Shown piece by piece: positions 52,263 through 64,000 of a DNA stretch of 64,000 bases; positions within the stretch are counted from its first letter, which is position 1, and every line of letters begins with the position of its first letter. The translations under genes and the position numbers were made by a program. The notes below the pieces were generated by a model. That model saw nothing but the letters and a program-made list of their open reading frames with translations. It did not search any database and was not told where the DNA came from. This DNA comes from Limnoperna fortunei (lineage: Eukaryota; Mollusca; Bivalvia; Mytilida; Modiolidae): contig OX104123.1 of assembly GCA_944474755.1 (NCBI GenBank), positions 61,373,898 through 61,437,897 of the forward strand. Reading direction: 5' to 3'.

Positions 52263-55200
52263 TGATGGCAAGAGGAGAAAATAAGAGTCAACTAGCCATA
52301 CCAACGAAACAGATTGGACAGCAAAGAGGGAAAACACAGCAAAGAACTATTGTAAAGAATTATACACTAAATATAGAAAAGGCGTTAATAAAGAAGCTTG
52401 AGGCAGCAGATTGAGAAGTCAACTTAGAATACAAATTTACAAATGGAGGCATAGTTTTTACTGCTGATGTAGCATCATTTGAGCTAATAAAACAAGCAAC
52501 TGTAGAGTATTACAATAGACTGCCAAAATCTGTAGCTACGACCAAAGTCCAGGAGGAATATGATGAGACCAGAACAATAATTACACAAATAGTCATTAGA
52601 GTTAAAGGAGAAGATGGTCATAATTTTACTGTCAACTTATATTTGACCAAGAGTAGAATAATGGTTAATGGCAAGGACCATTCTGTCTTCACGGACCGGG
52701 ATATGCCTGAGATTCAAAAGATGATAGAAACCTCAATGTCTGGGAATGCATCTGTTACTGTCCAACAGCTCAACAATATACTGAAAGAGAAGTTACAACA
52801 GGCACTATCAATAGATTGTAAGAAATGCAAGAAAAAATGTAGAACAAATGGGACCTTTTGCAACAAGGGGCAACATTGGATCCATCACAACTGCCAACGA
52901 CTATCAAAGCAGGAGATAGAGGAAGTAGAAAAGGAACCAGATAACCATGACTACACCTGTAAACTATGTATAACAACTAACCATGCTACTGAACAAACAA
53001 ACTCCAACGTACTATCCCCTGATGCTGACCAAAGGCTGGTGACACCTATGCGTCTTAATCACAATCACAATGCTAATAGTCTTCTAGATGAAGAGACAAG
53101 TAGGACGGATGAAGTATCCGAACAACTAGAAAACTGCCCATCATGTGATCAACTTACTCCAAGGAGAGGAGGGTGATATTTGCATAGCCTGTAATGTGCT
53201 GCTTCACATGAACTGTATGACAATAAACGGTGACCAATTTACTTGTTATCCATGTTTAGATGTCGTTAAGAACATAACATCCATAAACATCAAGCCCAAT
53301 AATACAGAACATGAAGAAAGCCTAGATGATGATACAACATCTGTAAAAAGGATTCCCAACCAAGACGTAGGACCACCTGCAAGTCAAGCAGTGGCAATGA
53401 AGAATCCATCCAACAATGGGCATGAAGAACAAGGTACTAAACAGGCAGATATCAAAAAGAATAAAAAGAGATCCAAGCAGTTGCTGGAACCCACAATCAT
53501 TACTCACAATCAAGAGTATACCAATTCCGATGAACAAACCAAACAAAAAGACTTAAGAGATCGGGAGCTAAGACTAAGAAAAGCTGAAGAGCAATTTAAA
53601 CTGAAAGAAAAAATATTCAAAGAGGACCAATCGAAAATAACTCTATTAGAGACTAGATGTCAGTACTTAGAGGCAAGAAATACTGAACTTGAAGCACTGG
53701 TAGTAACTCTGAAAAAACGAGTGGATGGACTCTTAACAGCTCGGCATATCCTCAACAACCTTTGGCAGGCAGTAAACACATAGAGCAAGCACAAGATAAG
53801 CTTCAAGCACGGATAGCAATTATTCACGAAAAGATAACGGGGCTCATTATGGATCAAGTGGAATCCCAACTAGATTTGGTAACAAATAATTGGGGAAAAC
53901 CTCAGACCACACCAATGAGAGTAAGCGAGAATAGCAACCCTACTCAACAACAATATCCAACAATTCAAAGGCAAGAACCATATGTAATAGCAACAAACTG
54001 GGGAATACCACAGTCCATGAAAGGAAGCGAGAATGGCACCCCTTTCCAACATTTAGAACCAAGACAGCACAGATATCAATCACAAGTTAGTCAGCAAGAA
54101 TTTGCAGAGGGCAGACGCCAACAAGATCACACTAAACGAAATGAAGATATTCAAACAGCAGGTGAAACAAAACTAACTACATCAACTTTTTCACATACGC
54201 ATCTGATGGGAACTCCACTATTCATATATCCAATTCATCTATAACCAATACCATGCCAGCAAGTTCATATTCCAACTATAACACCGGCTTATTCTCCCTT
54301 GAGGCAAACCGTTCCACATATACAACCACATCAGCAAAGGAACCACATCACGGTCAGGGATAGGAAACACCTAAATAGAATAAATAACTCGATGCATGAG
54401 GAACAAACTGGCACGCAATCTGGACAACATCTTGCCTCCATTAACCATAACACACATACTTACTTCAATGGTACTGATACCTATAACCAAACTAGGCAAA
54501 GTGGCCAGAATACGAAAAACAGTCAATTTCCTCAACAGAATCTTTTTTTAGACCACACAAGCCTCCTGCACCAACGGCAATAACACAGAGCCCATCGAGT
54601 CCAAACTCAAATTTAAAGGTGGTATCTTTCAACAGTAAGGGAGCGAAGGCAAACTGGCATACCATTGCACAGCTCATAAAACACAACAATATCGTACTGC
54701 TTCAGGAGACATGGCTCTTCCAATCTCATATTGATACATTTTCCGATCTTGAGAAAGACATCTGCTGTGCAGGAAAGGGCGTTGAAAAATATGAACAATT
54801 ATCACCACAATACCTACCAAGGGGATTTGGGGGTGTGACAATCATATGGAACCAAAATCTAGATAATACAGTTAAACCGTTAGAGGATGGGAGAGAGAGA
54901 ATACAGTGCATTGGAATTCAAGGCTCAACTAGTAGAATGTTTCTCATTGCTTCAGTCTATTTACCATCGATTGGGAGTCGTAACCATGAAGATGACTATA
55001 AAGATACAATAGATCAGTTATACGAAATAGTACAAAAATATCAAAACACCCATGAAATCATCATTGGAGGGGATCTGAACGAAGACTTAGCAAATGACTC
55101 TAGGCATAACAAGCGAAAAGACTATTTACTGCAGTTTATTTCGGAACTTGGTGTCATCTACAAAAATTCTGGAAAAACCTTTATCAGACCAAATGGGGAG

Positions 55201-56163
55201 GAATGCTCAGAACTGGACTACTTTCTACTTAAGATTAAGTCTAATGATCCTGGGAAAAGAATCATGAAAGATATCATCAACAATACATCGGACCATTACC
55301 CGATCCAAATAGAAATTGAACAAGTCTTTACAAATAGAGACAAACCAACCAAACCCAGTCAAAAGACAAACTTTTTATCAATTAAATGGGATAAAGTTGA
55401 CAAAGATCTGTATGAGGCTATGGTAAACAAGCACCTAGAATCTCTACTCAGCAAACCCCTTGAGTCAATTAAGGATGCAGATGAGATGCTACATGAATTA
55501 CATGATATGCTTAAAGAATCTGCCAACAGTTGCACAAACAGGAAACAAATTTTTGTATCCAAACCAAAACTAAAGGTATGGACACCAGCAATCAAAAAAG
55601 CATTGAACGAAATGAGGCATTACTACAGTATATGGGTAAAGAATGGCCAGTCACGACAACCAGATGACACTAACTATAAAAACAGGATCAAATCAAAGGA
55701 GTTTAGGCGACAGGTTCGAATTGAGCAGGCTAGGGTCAGGGACCAAGAAAAGCAGAGAATAATGGAAACTAGAACTAAAGATCCAAGGTTGTTCCACCGG
55801 CTAATCAGAAATAACAGATACAAGAACTCCAATATACAAGAAATCATTGTTGACGAGCGACTCTATGAGGGTGATCTAGTCATCGAGGGATTCCGGCAAC
55901 ATTTCAGTTCTCTAGCGATGCCAAACGAATCGACCTACAATGGGGATCAAAAATACCACCGTAATGTCAATTATGAAATTAAACTGATTTAAGAGCTAAT
56001 CCAAAACACGCATATTCCACCAGCATCAACTGAAGAGTTACAAGAAGCAATTAAATTGATCAACAGAGGGAAATCCGCTGATATATATGGAATCACCATA
56101 GAACATATCCATAATGGAGGGCACAAACTACAAAACTTTCTTTTGATGTTAATTAACTTATAT
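52262..56163 (+). pseudogene. Degraded non-LTR retrotransposon (PHD fingers, APE endonuclease, start of RT)
   Basis: The coding line begins around MARGENKSQLAIPTKQ and includes VNLYLTKSRIMVNGKD, a PHD-like finger (CKKCKKKC...CNKGQHWIHHNC...C), and a second cysteine cluster near 53150. Then comes a helical region, a glutamine-rich region, the endonuclease, and the N-terminal part of RT (PASTEELQEAIKLINRGKSA). It is broken: in-frame TGA near 52411, frameshifts near 53150 and 53765, a stop at 54242, and a TAA at 55990. It is cut off inside RT at 56163 by repeat R. A dead copy. Confidence 0.8.
54619..55992 (+). CDS. APE-type endonuclease domain of the non-LTR element
   Basis: Longest intact segment. 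Motifs in order: VSFNSKGAKANW, LLQETWLF (catalytic Glu), GGDLNEDLAN (Asp/Asn pair), SELDYFLL and the terminal TSDHYPIQI (Asp-His). These match the APE endonuclease of LINE-like elements that nick target DNA. The frame is open upstream of the first ATG. It ends at an in-frame TAA, after which the RT frame continues without shift. Confidence 0.85.
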   Translation: MVSFNSKGAKANWHTIAQLIKHNNIVLLQETWLFQSHIDTFSDLEKDICCAGKGVEKYEQLSPQYLPRGFGGVTIIWNQNLDNTVKPLEDGRERIQCIGIQGSTSRMFLIASVYLPSIGSRNHEDDYKDTIDQLYEIVQKYQNTHEIIIGGDLNEDLANDSRHNKRKDYLLQFISELGVIYKNSGKTFIRPNGEECSELDYFLLKIKSNDPGKRIMKDIINNTSDHYPIQIEIEQVFTNRDKPTKPSQKTNFLSIKWDKVDKDLYEAMVNKHLESLLSKPLESIKDADEMLHELHDMLKESANSCTNRKQIFVSKPKLKVWTPAIKKALNEMRHYYSIWVKNGQSRQPDDTNYKNRIKSKEFRRQVRIEQARVRDQEKQRIMETRTKDPRLFHRLIRNNRYKNSNIQEIIVDERLYEGDLVIEGFRQHFSSLAMPNESTYNGDQKYHRNVNYEIKLI

Positions 56164-56760
56164 TCACAAGATATAGAAATTATTTATATTTCACCAAATA
56201 TGAGGCGAACATTTATATTTAGAAAATAACGCTGATTTTCGTTCTATTCACACTGTAGATTAGTCAACTGTAAACTAGACGAATTTTAATAAATGTACTG
56301 TTTTGCTCTTTATTATGTTGTTTGTTAAGGTATTGAAAAAAGTGTATCTATTTTTAACAGTTCTTATAAGTTTTCGTTTGGTTATTTACTTTGCAAAAAA
56401 AGAAAGGGGTGGAAAAAAGGACATCGAGCTGCAGGCTGTACACCATAACGTTGGAAGAAATAATTCATCAAGAGTATTTATATGCATATACATTTTTAAA
56501 ATCGCAACATTTTTTATTTCTACAATTTTCATTATTCATTAACAACTGCACAATTTCTTCGCTTGCGCAACAAATGTCGTTGGTTTCGAAGTTGTCTCAC
56601 AGTTTTGATGTATCGTTAGAGTGGCTCAAAACAACTTAAATCCTCAGCAATGATCAAGGAATTATAACTTTTTGCGGAAGTCATAATTTGCTGCTACATC
56701 TTACACAGTACTATATTTTTTTGGTATTTGTTTGCAATAAACTGCCGAGAAAGTTCAAGG
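56164..56760 (+). repeat. 600-bp repeat R, right copy, uninterrupted
   Basis: Same start (CACAAGATATAGAA) and same end (AGTTCAAG) as the left copy, about 98 percent identical by eye. Contains the empty Gypsy insertion site at 56619-56622 (GTTAGAGTGGCTC). Same orientation as the left copy. It does not show TG...CA ends, so it is not a standard LTR. Confidence 0.85.
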
Positions 56761-58464
56761 TATAGCAGAACATTATTTACAAGTAGCACTGTGTTAACCT
56801 TTTTAGTACTTTTTTTACAAGCTTGGTCATGAATATATCTTAAAATTACTTTTTTATGTTATACAGTTATGTATCCAACAGTCAATATTTTTCTGTTTTC
56901 TAATCTTAAAAAAATGTTTATAATACAATACAAAGGTAAATAATGAAACAAGCAAAAGTAATGAATACTTTTGAATGTTAATATATTATGGATAGAACCT
57001 CAATAAGACTGATGTCATCATTAGTAACAAATTTAATTTGGTTAAGCTACCTATTCTGATTTTTGTAATTAAAAAAAAAAATTAAACAGCAAAAACCTAT
57101 TACTTGTTATTATAATTGGGTCATTTTTATACAAGTGACGAACAATTATATCCATATACTGTAGTTTAAGGCAACATTTTGTCATTTTAACTACTTGAAA
57201 AAGTAAGGTGTCAAAGGAAGGAACATTTGTTAAAACTGTAGTGTCCGCAACAAACTGAGAATCCATATTATGCAATAATAAACAGCCTTTATAACCATTT
57301 TGTTTTTAATTTTAACAAAAAATAACGAAGGGCTATGGAAATATTGTAGTTTTGTTACCACTTTCAATATCATTTTTCCATTTAGAGCATGTCAGATGAA
57401 CATTTGACACATCTATGTTAAATACATTTTAGACAATGCATTATTTTGATTATATGTACATCAAAATTTAAGTTTAGTACTTTTTGAACATGCAAATTTT
57501 GGCAATATTTAGATCTCGTAAAAAAATCTTAATTATTGCTATTTTTTTCAACAACTTGAAACCGTGTTGCTGACACTACAGAATGGCATTAAATATTGAA
57601 GCATACAGAGGCAGCAATAGAAACTGACAATTGTTTGGTACTATTATCTAAGCTGGCTCAGAAACTGACCAGAAATTTTTTTTTCTGATAATCTGTTGTT
57701 CTTTTTCTTTAAATATTGAAACGTTGCGGACACTACAGCAATTCGTGGAAAATGTTAAACCTAAGATGGAGATTGAACAAAAATTAAAGTTTAACATTTA
57801 TTAAGTTTCATGATTGTTTTTCCATAGACAACAAATCAAAGGCTGACTTTAAAGCATATTTCTGACTTATTTTGTCAAGGTTAACAGTTTTTATCCATCA
57901 TTAATGACCAAGCTTGTAAAAAATACTAAAAAGCATAACACAGTGCTGCTTTTGCGTTATTTTCTGCCATTTCTTTAATATTCAACTAAATTTCATTCTG
58001 AAAACTGCAAAAGAAAAAAGAATAAATTAATTATTTTAACAAGTTTTTAAACATCATTAGTTGAATTTATTTATATAAGAAAATCTTATTCTAAAACCCT
58101 GTATTTTTCAAATGAAAAAATATAACGATGAAAAATGTACTTTTGTCATACATTCTGGTTACATACTTTTTTCCCTTTCGCATGTACACATGTGGCATAT
58201 CATTTTTTTTATCAAACGTATGTTATTCCCTTTTCAAATCGAATCAAATTCTTTCATTCTAATGTTGTAAAGTTAAAGTTTCAACCTTATAACATCATTA
58301 ATAATGATTTTACACCATTACTGTGAAAAAGGCGATTACTTAACTACATAAATTATATACATAATGTATATCTACAATTGGAAAGTTTCCTATTTAAAAT
58401 TATTACATAAATTAATATATACACAATGTATATCTATAACTATTATCAACTGTGATAATGTACA
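56761..58464. other. No gene seen
   Basis: AT-rich sequence; no ORF or repeat family recognised. The last part is probably 3' untranslated sequence of the minus-strand gene starting at 58465. Confidence 0.5.
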
Positions 58465-61400
58465 TCACTTCTTAACTATGCTAGGATCGTACATTTCTAG
58501 ACCTTCTGGCCACTTAATATTCAAGCGTGCTTTCTTATAAAACAAGCTGTCATAGTCAGTACTTGGTACCTTTTGAACATTTTTAAAAGATATATCTTTT
58601 TCGTACATTTCCAGTGAGCTTCCTGCGATGGAATGAAAATTTGACTTGGGAGCTTTCAGAATATTTGAAGTTGGTCCAGAACACATTGATTTCCAATTCA
58701 TCACTAGCCAAGTACCCAATATTGCTTTAGGATTGACAACATTTTTCTTTGCAAACAAAGGTAATGGAGTGCACTCCAGTAAACAATCTCTTTCACAATC
58801 GTAAAAGAAAAACTGAACTTCATTTCTTGTTATTGCTATACTTGGTACCAAAAAATTGTCTGATGATGGATGTCGCTTCTTCTGCAAAAAAGAAAAAAAA
58901 CTATTGTCTCTGCTAAAATCTGACTTTTCACATCACTGTGAAGATTACTAAACTTTTACTTCAATATTGATCTTTCCCCCTGGGGAAAGATCTTTCTTAC
59001 AGACATTGATGAGGACTTCGGGACCTCCGAAAATAATGTCCAAATTACCATGCCATCCTTGTTCGAGACCTAAAATTACAAAAATAATAAACATATAATT
59101 TCATGTATAATAATTAACAAAATAGAATATTGTTCCTTCACAGTGATGTCACAAAATATTGCAATAATGTCAGCTATATATCATTAACTTTTGGGGTTGT
59201 CATGTAAGATACATTTTTTTGCAAAGGGTACTCAAGGAAACTCACAAACACCCATAAAATAGTGCACAAATGGACTTTACATGATCAGCTAAAAACAGAC
59301 AATACATTAGATAAATTATCTAAATGAATTTATTTATAAATTCTGCATGAAAGTTTTTTAAATACAGCTCAAATATCAAAATTCCATTGAATAATAAATC
59401 CACTGTTCATACTGCAGTTTGGCACAGCCAAATCAAACTAAGAACTAATTTCCTTTCCTTCAGTCAAAGTTCATTTACAGAGCCATTGTCATTTGAGGTC
59501 TCATGTAGAACTAGTGTCTAGACATACATCAGATCATAATATTGTCCAACTTCAATCAACAGAGCCTGCTACATCTCGGGTCTCTAGTAGTACTAGTGTC
59601 TAAACATGCATCAGATCATATTGTTCTACCTCAGACAACAGAGGCTGCTACATCTGAGGCCTCCAGTAGAACAAATGTCTAGACATGAATGAGATAATAT
59701 AATTTCTTCAACTTCAGTCAACGAAGGCTGCTACATCTGAGGGCTCTAGTAGTACTGGTATCTAAACATGCATCAGATCATATATTGTTCAACTTAAGTC
59801 AACAAAGGCTTTAACATCTGAGGTCTCTAGTAGTACTAGTGTCTTGACATGCATCAAATTATATTGTTCTACCTCAGTCAACCGAGGCTGCTACACCAAA
59901 ATATAATTTCTTCAACTTCAGTCAACGAAGGCTGCTACATCTGAAGCCTCTAGTAGTACTGGTATCTAAACATGCATCAGATCATACTATTGTTCAACTA
60001 CAGTCAACCGAAGCTGCTACATCTGACGGCTCTAGTAGAACTAGTGTCTACACATGAATCAGATCATTATATTGTTCTACCTCAGTCAACCGAGGCAGGT
60101 CAACTGAGGTCTCTAGTAGTACTAGTTTCCAGACATACATCAGATAGCAATATTGTTCAACTTCAGTCAACCGAGGCTGCTACATTGAGGCCTCTAGTAG
60201 TACTAGTGTCTAGACATCCATCATATCATATATATTTTTCAATTTCAGTCAACCGAGGTTGCCACATCTGAGAACTCTACAAAAAGTTGTGTCTAGACAT
60301 GAATCAGATCATAATACTCTTCAACTTCAGTCAACTGAGGCTGCTACAGCTGAGGTCTCTAGTAGAATTAGTGTCTAGACATGAATCAGATCATAATATT
60401 GTCCAACATCAATCAACCGAGTCTGTTTCATCTGAGGTCTCTAGTAGTACTAGTGTCTAGACATGTATCATGTATCATAATATTGTTCAACTTCACTCAA
60501 CCGAGGTTGCAACATCTGAGAGCTCTACTAGAATTAGTGTCTAGACATGAATCAGATCCTAATATTGTTTAACTTCAGTCAACTGAGGCTGCTACAACCT
60601 CTAGTAGAATAAGTATCTAGACATGAATAGGATAATAATATTGTTCAACTTCCGTCAACAGAGGGTGCTACAGCTGAGGTCTCTAGTAGAATTAGTGTCT
60701 AGTCATGAATCAGATCATAATATTGTCCAACATCAATCAACCGAGTCTGTTACAGCTGAGGTCTCTAGTAGTACTAGTGTCTAGACATGTATCATGTCAT
60801 AATATTGTTCAACTTCACTCAACCGAGGCTGCTACATCTGGGGGCTCTCGTAGTACTAGTGTTTAGACATGCATCATTTAACAATATTGTTCAATTTCAG
60901 TCAACCGAGTCTGCTACATCTGAGGGCTCTAGTAGTACCACTGTCTAGACATGCAGAAGATCATAATATTGTTCAACTTCAGTCAACTGAGGCTGCTACA
61001 GCTGTTGTCTTGTAGAATAAGTATCTAGACATGAATCAGATAATAATATTGTTCAACTTCCGTCAACCGAGTCTGCTACATCTGAGGGCTCTAGTAGTAC
61101 CACTGTCTGTACATGCATAAGATCATAATATTGTTCAACTTCAGACAACCGAGGCTCCTATATTGAGGCCTCTAGTAGTACTACTACAGTATTTAGACAT
61201 GCATCATATAACAATATTGTTCAACTTCAGTCAACCGAGTCTGCTACATCTGAGGGCTCTAGTAGTACCACTGTCTAGACATGCATAAGATCATAATATT
61301 GTTCAACTTCAGACAACCGAGGCTCCTATATTTGAGGCCTCTAGTAGTACTACTACAGTATTTTGACATGCATCATATAACAATATTGTTCAACTTCAGT

Positions 61401-62614
61401 AGACCGAGGCTGCTAAATATAGGGCCTCTGGTAGTACTAGAGTCTAGACTTGTATCAGATCATACTATTGTTCAACTTCACTCAACCCAGGATGCTACAT
61501 TTGTGGTCTCTAAAAGAATCAGTGTCTAGACACGCGTCAGATCAAATAAATTTTTCAATTTCAGTCAACCAAGGTTGCTACATTTGAGCGCTCTAGCAGC
61601 ACTAGTGTCTAGACATGCATCAGATCATAATATTGTCCAACATCAATCAACCGAGTCTGCTACATGTGAGGTCTCCAGTAGTACTAGTGTTTAGACATGG
61701 ATCAGATCATTATATTGTTCTTCCTCAGTCAACTGAGACTGCTACATCTGAGGTCTCCAGTAGTACTAGTGTTTAGACATGGATCAGATCATTATATTGT
61801 TCTTCCTCAGTCAACTGAGACTGCTACATCTGAGGTCTCCAGTAGTACTAGTGTTTAGACATGGATCATATCATTATATTGTTCTACCTCAGTCAACTGA
61901 GACTGCTACATCTGAGGTCTCCAGAAGTACTAGTGTTTAGACATGGATCAGATCATTATATTGTTCTACCTCAGTCAACTGAGACTGGTACATCTTAGGT
62001 CTCTAGTAGAACTAGCGTCTACACATGGATCAGATCATATTGTCCTACATCAATCAACCGAAACTCCAACATCTGAGGTTTCTATAATTCATGGTGTCTA
62101 GACCTGCATCAGATCATAATATTGTTCTACCTCAGTCAACTTAGACTGCTACATCTTTGACTGCCTAGGGGTCATAGTATGGACTAAACATATCTATATA
62201 TAATGTATATATAAGTCTACTGTTTCATACCAGTGGCCCATTACCCGAAGGGCTGAATCATCAATATTTATTTTCACAGTGCTTATTGTGTATATTAAAA
62301 AGTGTTATTGTCACTTAGCAAATTTTAAATAAAAAAAGATCTTATTTTTCATATTAGCATTTTTTGGGATGATAAAACATGGACAAACATACCAACACTT
62401 GTATCTCCAAAATTTGAGTCTTCAAATTGGAAACCTTTTGTACTTGTCACACATTCGAAGTAGACAGGTGATGTTAAAATTCCATTTCTATCATGATGGT
62501 CAAACGTAAATGAAGTAGCTGTGGATAACTTTGAAAGAAAATCTTTTGTCAGAATCACTTTGACATCTGCCTCTGTTTTTGCCTTTTGTAGTAACATCAT
62601 CTCCTCTTTAGCAT
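58465..62614 (-). CDS. Unrecognised gene, last three exons
   Basis: Minus strand exons 62614-62393 (AKEEMMLLQKAKTEADVKVI, STATSFTFDHHDRNGILTSP), 59069-58960 (LEQGWHGNLDIIFGGPEVL, NVCKKDLSPGGKINIE) and 58881-58465 (KKRHPSSDNFLVPSIAITRN, FAKKNVVNPKAILGTWLVMN, stop at 58467-58465) join with matching phases (1, then 0). Acceptors TTTTTAG, ATTTTAG and TTTTGCAG; donors GTATGT and GTAAAA. About 250 residues are seen; the 5' end lies to the right, before 62614 or beyond the window, since the first exon needs one carried base. I do not recognise a domain. The splicing consistency makes it a real gene rather than chance. Confidence 0.7.
59470..62165 (+). repeat. Minisatellite, about 33 copies of an 82-bp unit
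   Basis: Unit contains GTCTCTAGTAGTACTAGTGT, CTAGACATGCATCAGATCAT, AATATTGTTCAACTTCAGTC and AACCGAGGCTGCTACATCTG. Copies vary by about 10-20 percent except a run at 61660-61990 where four copies of a variant (CTCAGTCAACTGAGACTGCT) are almost identical. It sits in the intron between exons 62614-62393 and 59069-58960. Confidence 0.92.
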
Positions 62615-62699
62615 CTAAAAAGCAAATCATATAAACTCTCAAAAGAAGTTTTTTTTTAAAGGCACACTCAGACCTCAAATCATTAATCTGATTATCAAA

Positions 62700-63450
62700 T
62701 AATTAATGTTGGGTTGTTCTTAATTGATAATATATAGATGGAAAGACCTGTAATGCCGGTTTTCTTATAATTAAAACAGTTCATTAAATCAAAGTGCAGA
62801 CTAATCTGAAGAAAAGTATTAAATACCCTGCCTCATGTTTGATTATAACCCAAGTAAAAACATTTCACTGGCATATGCAACACATAAATAAACCAATGCA
62901 AAATTAATCAGGAAAATCAAGAAACATATTAGAAATGAAAAGACTAGAAAAAAAATTGCAATCATAATTGATAACCCCAGCTCCCCTATGTCTATAATGG
63001 TAATGTCTAGGGCTTTGCTGTAGAAAAAATAAAAAATCAAGATGACAATTGCACCATGTGACAAAGGATTCTGCAAAAGTTTCATCAAATCCGATTCAGT
63101 GGTGCAAGTAGTTGTGGATAAGAGATAGGTATCTCCTACGTCAAAGAATGGCAAGTCCATGCATTGCTATGGGAAATCCTAAATATCATTCCAATCAAAA
63201 TATAAAATATCAGGTGTACAATGGCACTATGTGAATGGCAAGTCCATGCATTGCTATGGGAAATCCTAAATATCATTCCAATCAAAATATAAAATATCAG
63301 GTGTACAATGGCACTATGTGACAAAGATGCCATTCAAATACGAGATGGGTACCCCCAAGTGTAACCAATGGAAAGACAGACACCACCATCACTATATACG
63401 GTATCCCCCATTTTCAAGTAAGGGATAACATGGACCAGCACTAAGTCGTG
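62700..63450 (-). repeat. Repeat debris with an exact 87-bp tandem duplication
   Basis: GAATGGCAAGTCCATGCATT starts identical units at 63146 and 63233. Flanks share words (GGATAAGAGATAGGTA, CCCCATTTTCAAGTAAGG) with the 33660-34390 family. ORFs here, including a hydrophobic one, are products of the repeat. Confidence 0.65.
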
Positions 63451-64000
63451 CTGAGTATACTCCCACTCGCCCATTTTCCTATTTTGACACTTGAAACAGT
63501 ATAAGTCGGCTCGGAAAACAGGGAGTATATAACTGACTGCCCCGGAAAAGGGGAGGCACGGTACAACTCTTCTTGCTAAAGCTGTGCACCAAATTTGAAA
63601 TAAATCCCTTTAGCAGAAGCCAAGAAATCTGGTACAAATTTTGCACAGACAGATCGACAGACAGACAAACGGACAAGGTAATTGCAATAGAGGGGGTATT
63701 AAAAATACAATACTACGTCTATTAAATGCTTAAGGACCTACTTAGAAGTGGTATATATATACAAATCTAAAGGATTGTGCAACGATACAATTGAAGATGT
63801 TTATATCATAAATTAATAATATTAATAAATAAGACGAAATTGCTCAGTTTGCACATTTCAGACATAAAAAAATAGCACAGGTTATAATGTTGGCATCAAA
63901 TACATTTACACATATATAAATGTCTCCCTATAAATATGAGTGATGATATATAATCTTCTAAACGATTAAAATCTTCAATAATTTCTTTCTGTAAGACTTG
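63450..64000. other. Repeat remnants, no gene seen
   Basis: Contains AGTATACTCCCACTCGCCCA, CCCCGGAAAAGGGGAGGC and CAGACAGATCGACAGACAGA style stretches, typical of the CCGTCC-ended families. The last 250 bp is unremarkable. Confidence 0.45.

Noticed and set aside
43552..56760. Repeat R as the LTR pair of one retrotransposon
   Set aside because: R lacks TG...CA ends and the internal region is a truncated LINE with its own endonuclease, not LTR-element genes.
59972..61529. Repeating ORFs with LVVLVSRH-like periodicity
   Set aside because: They read through the 82-bp minisatellite. The unit length is not a multiple of three and frames are broken in neighbouring copies.
62843..63160. A 105-residue hydrophobic ORF that could pass for a membrane protein
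   Set aside because: It lies across AT-rich repeat debris including the TTAGAGATAGGTA family; hydrophobicity follows from base composition.
1..64000. tRNA or rRNA genes
   Set aside because: No sequence with clear A and B boxes in a cloverleaf context, and no rRNA-like stretch, was seen on either strand by eye.

Overview
This is an intron-rich, AT-rich invertebrate nuclear window. The repeat content (many short elements ending in TTTTTAGCTCACC or TTTATACCCC hairpins with CCGTCCGTC stretches, and frequent ACATGTA words) suggests a marine bivalve, most likely a mussel-like species. That assignment is inference from repeat style and protein families. No search was run.

Layout. 1-4,100 is repeat debris. 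A short minus-strand gene fragment (coding exons 4845-4865 and 4198-4338) encodes a homeodomain-like helix-turn-helix segment. A dense ACGCGT array (5675-6100) precedes the first exon of a 17-exon plus-strand HECT-type E3 ubiquitin ligase gene (6193-32067). Its introns are packed with inverted-repeat elements, microsatellites, hammerhead-like motifs and one unusual block of regularly spaced motifs (10963-13090). One exon of this gene is duplicated in tandem. One exon junction is out of frame by a single base at an A-run.

32,068-36,946 is repeat-rich intergenic DNA. A spliced minus-strand gene with a helix-turn-helix and a DDE integrase core (36947-41379) converges on the HECT gene. A second ACGCGT array (43035-43490) lies upstream of a short minus-strand ORF in the same relative orientation as the first array.

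44007-51612 is a nearly complete minus-strand Gypsy-type LTR retrotransposon: gag with CCHC knuckle, protease, RT-RNase H-integrase and, in the env position, a 494-residue protein with two C2H2-like zinc fingers and a TatD-type nuclease domain whose metal ligands are all present. Its 5' LTR has collapsed to 25 bp. It sits in the left copy of a roughly 600-bp repeat. An uninterrupted second copy at 56164-56760 shows the empty site. Between the two copies lies a decayed non-LTR retrotransposon (PHD-like fingers, APE endonuclease, start of RT).

58465-62614 holds the last three exons of an unrecognised minus-strand gene whose intron contains a roughly 2.7-kb minisatellite of an 82-bp unit. The last 1.4 kb is repeat debris.

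The strongest candidate for something undescribed is the retrotransposon carrying an apparently active-site-complete TatD nuclease ORF preceded by a splice-acceptor-like site. The ACGCGT arrays and the spaced-motif block come next.
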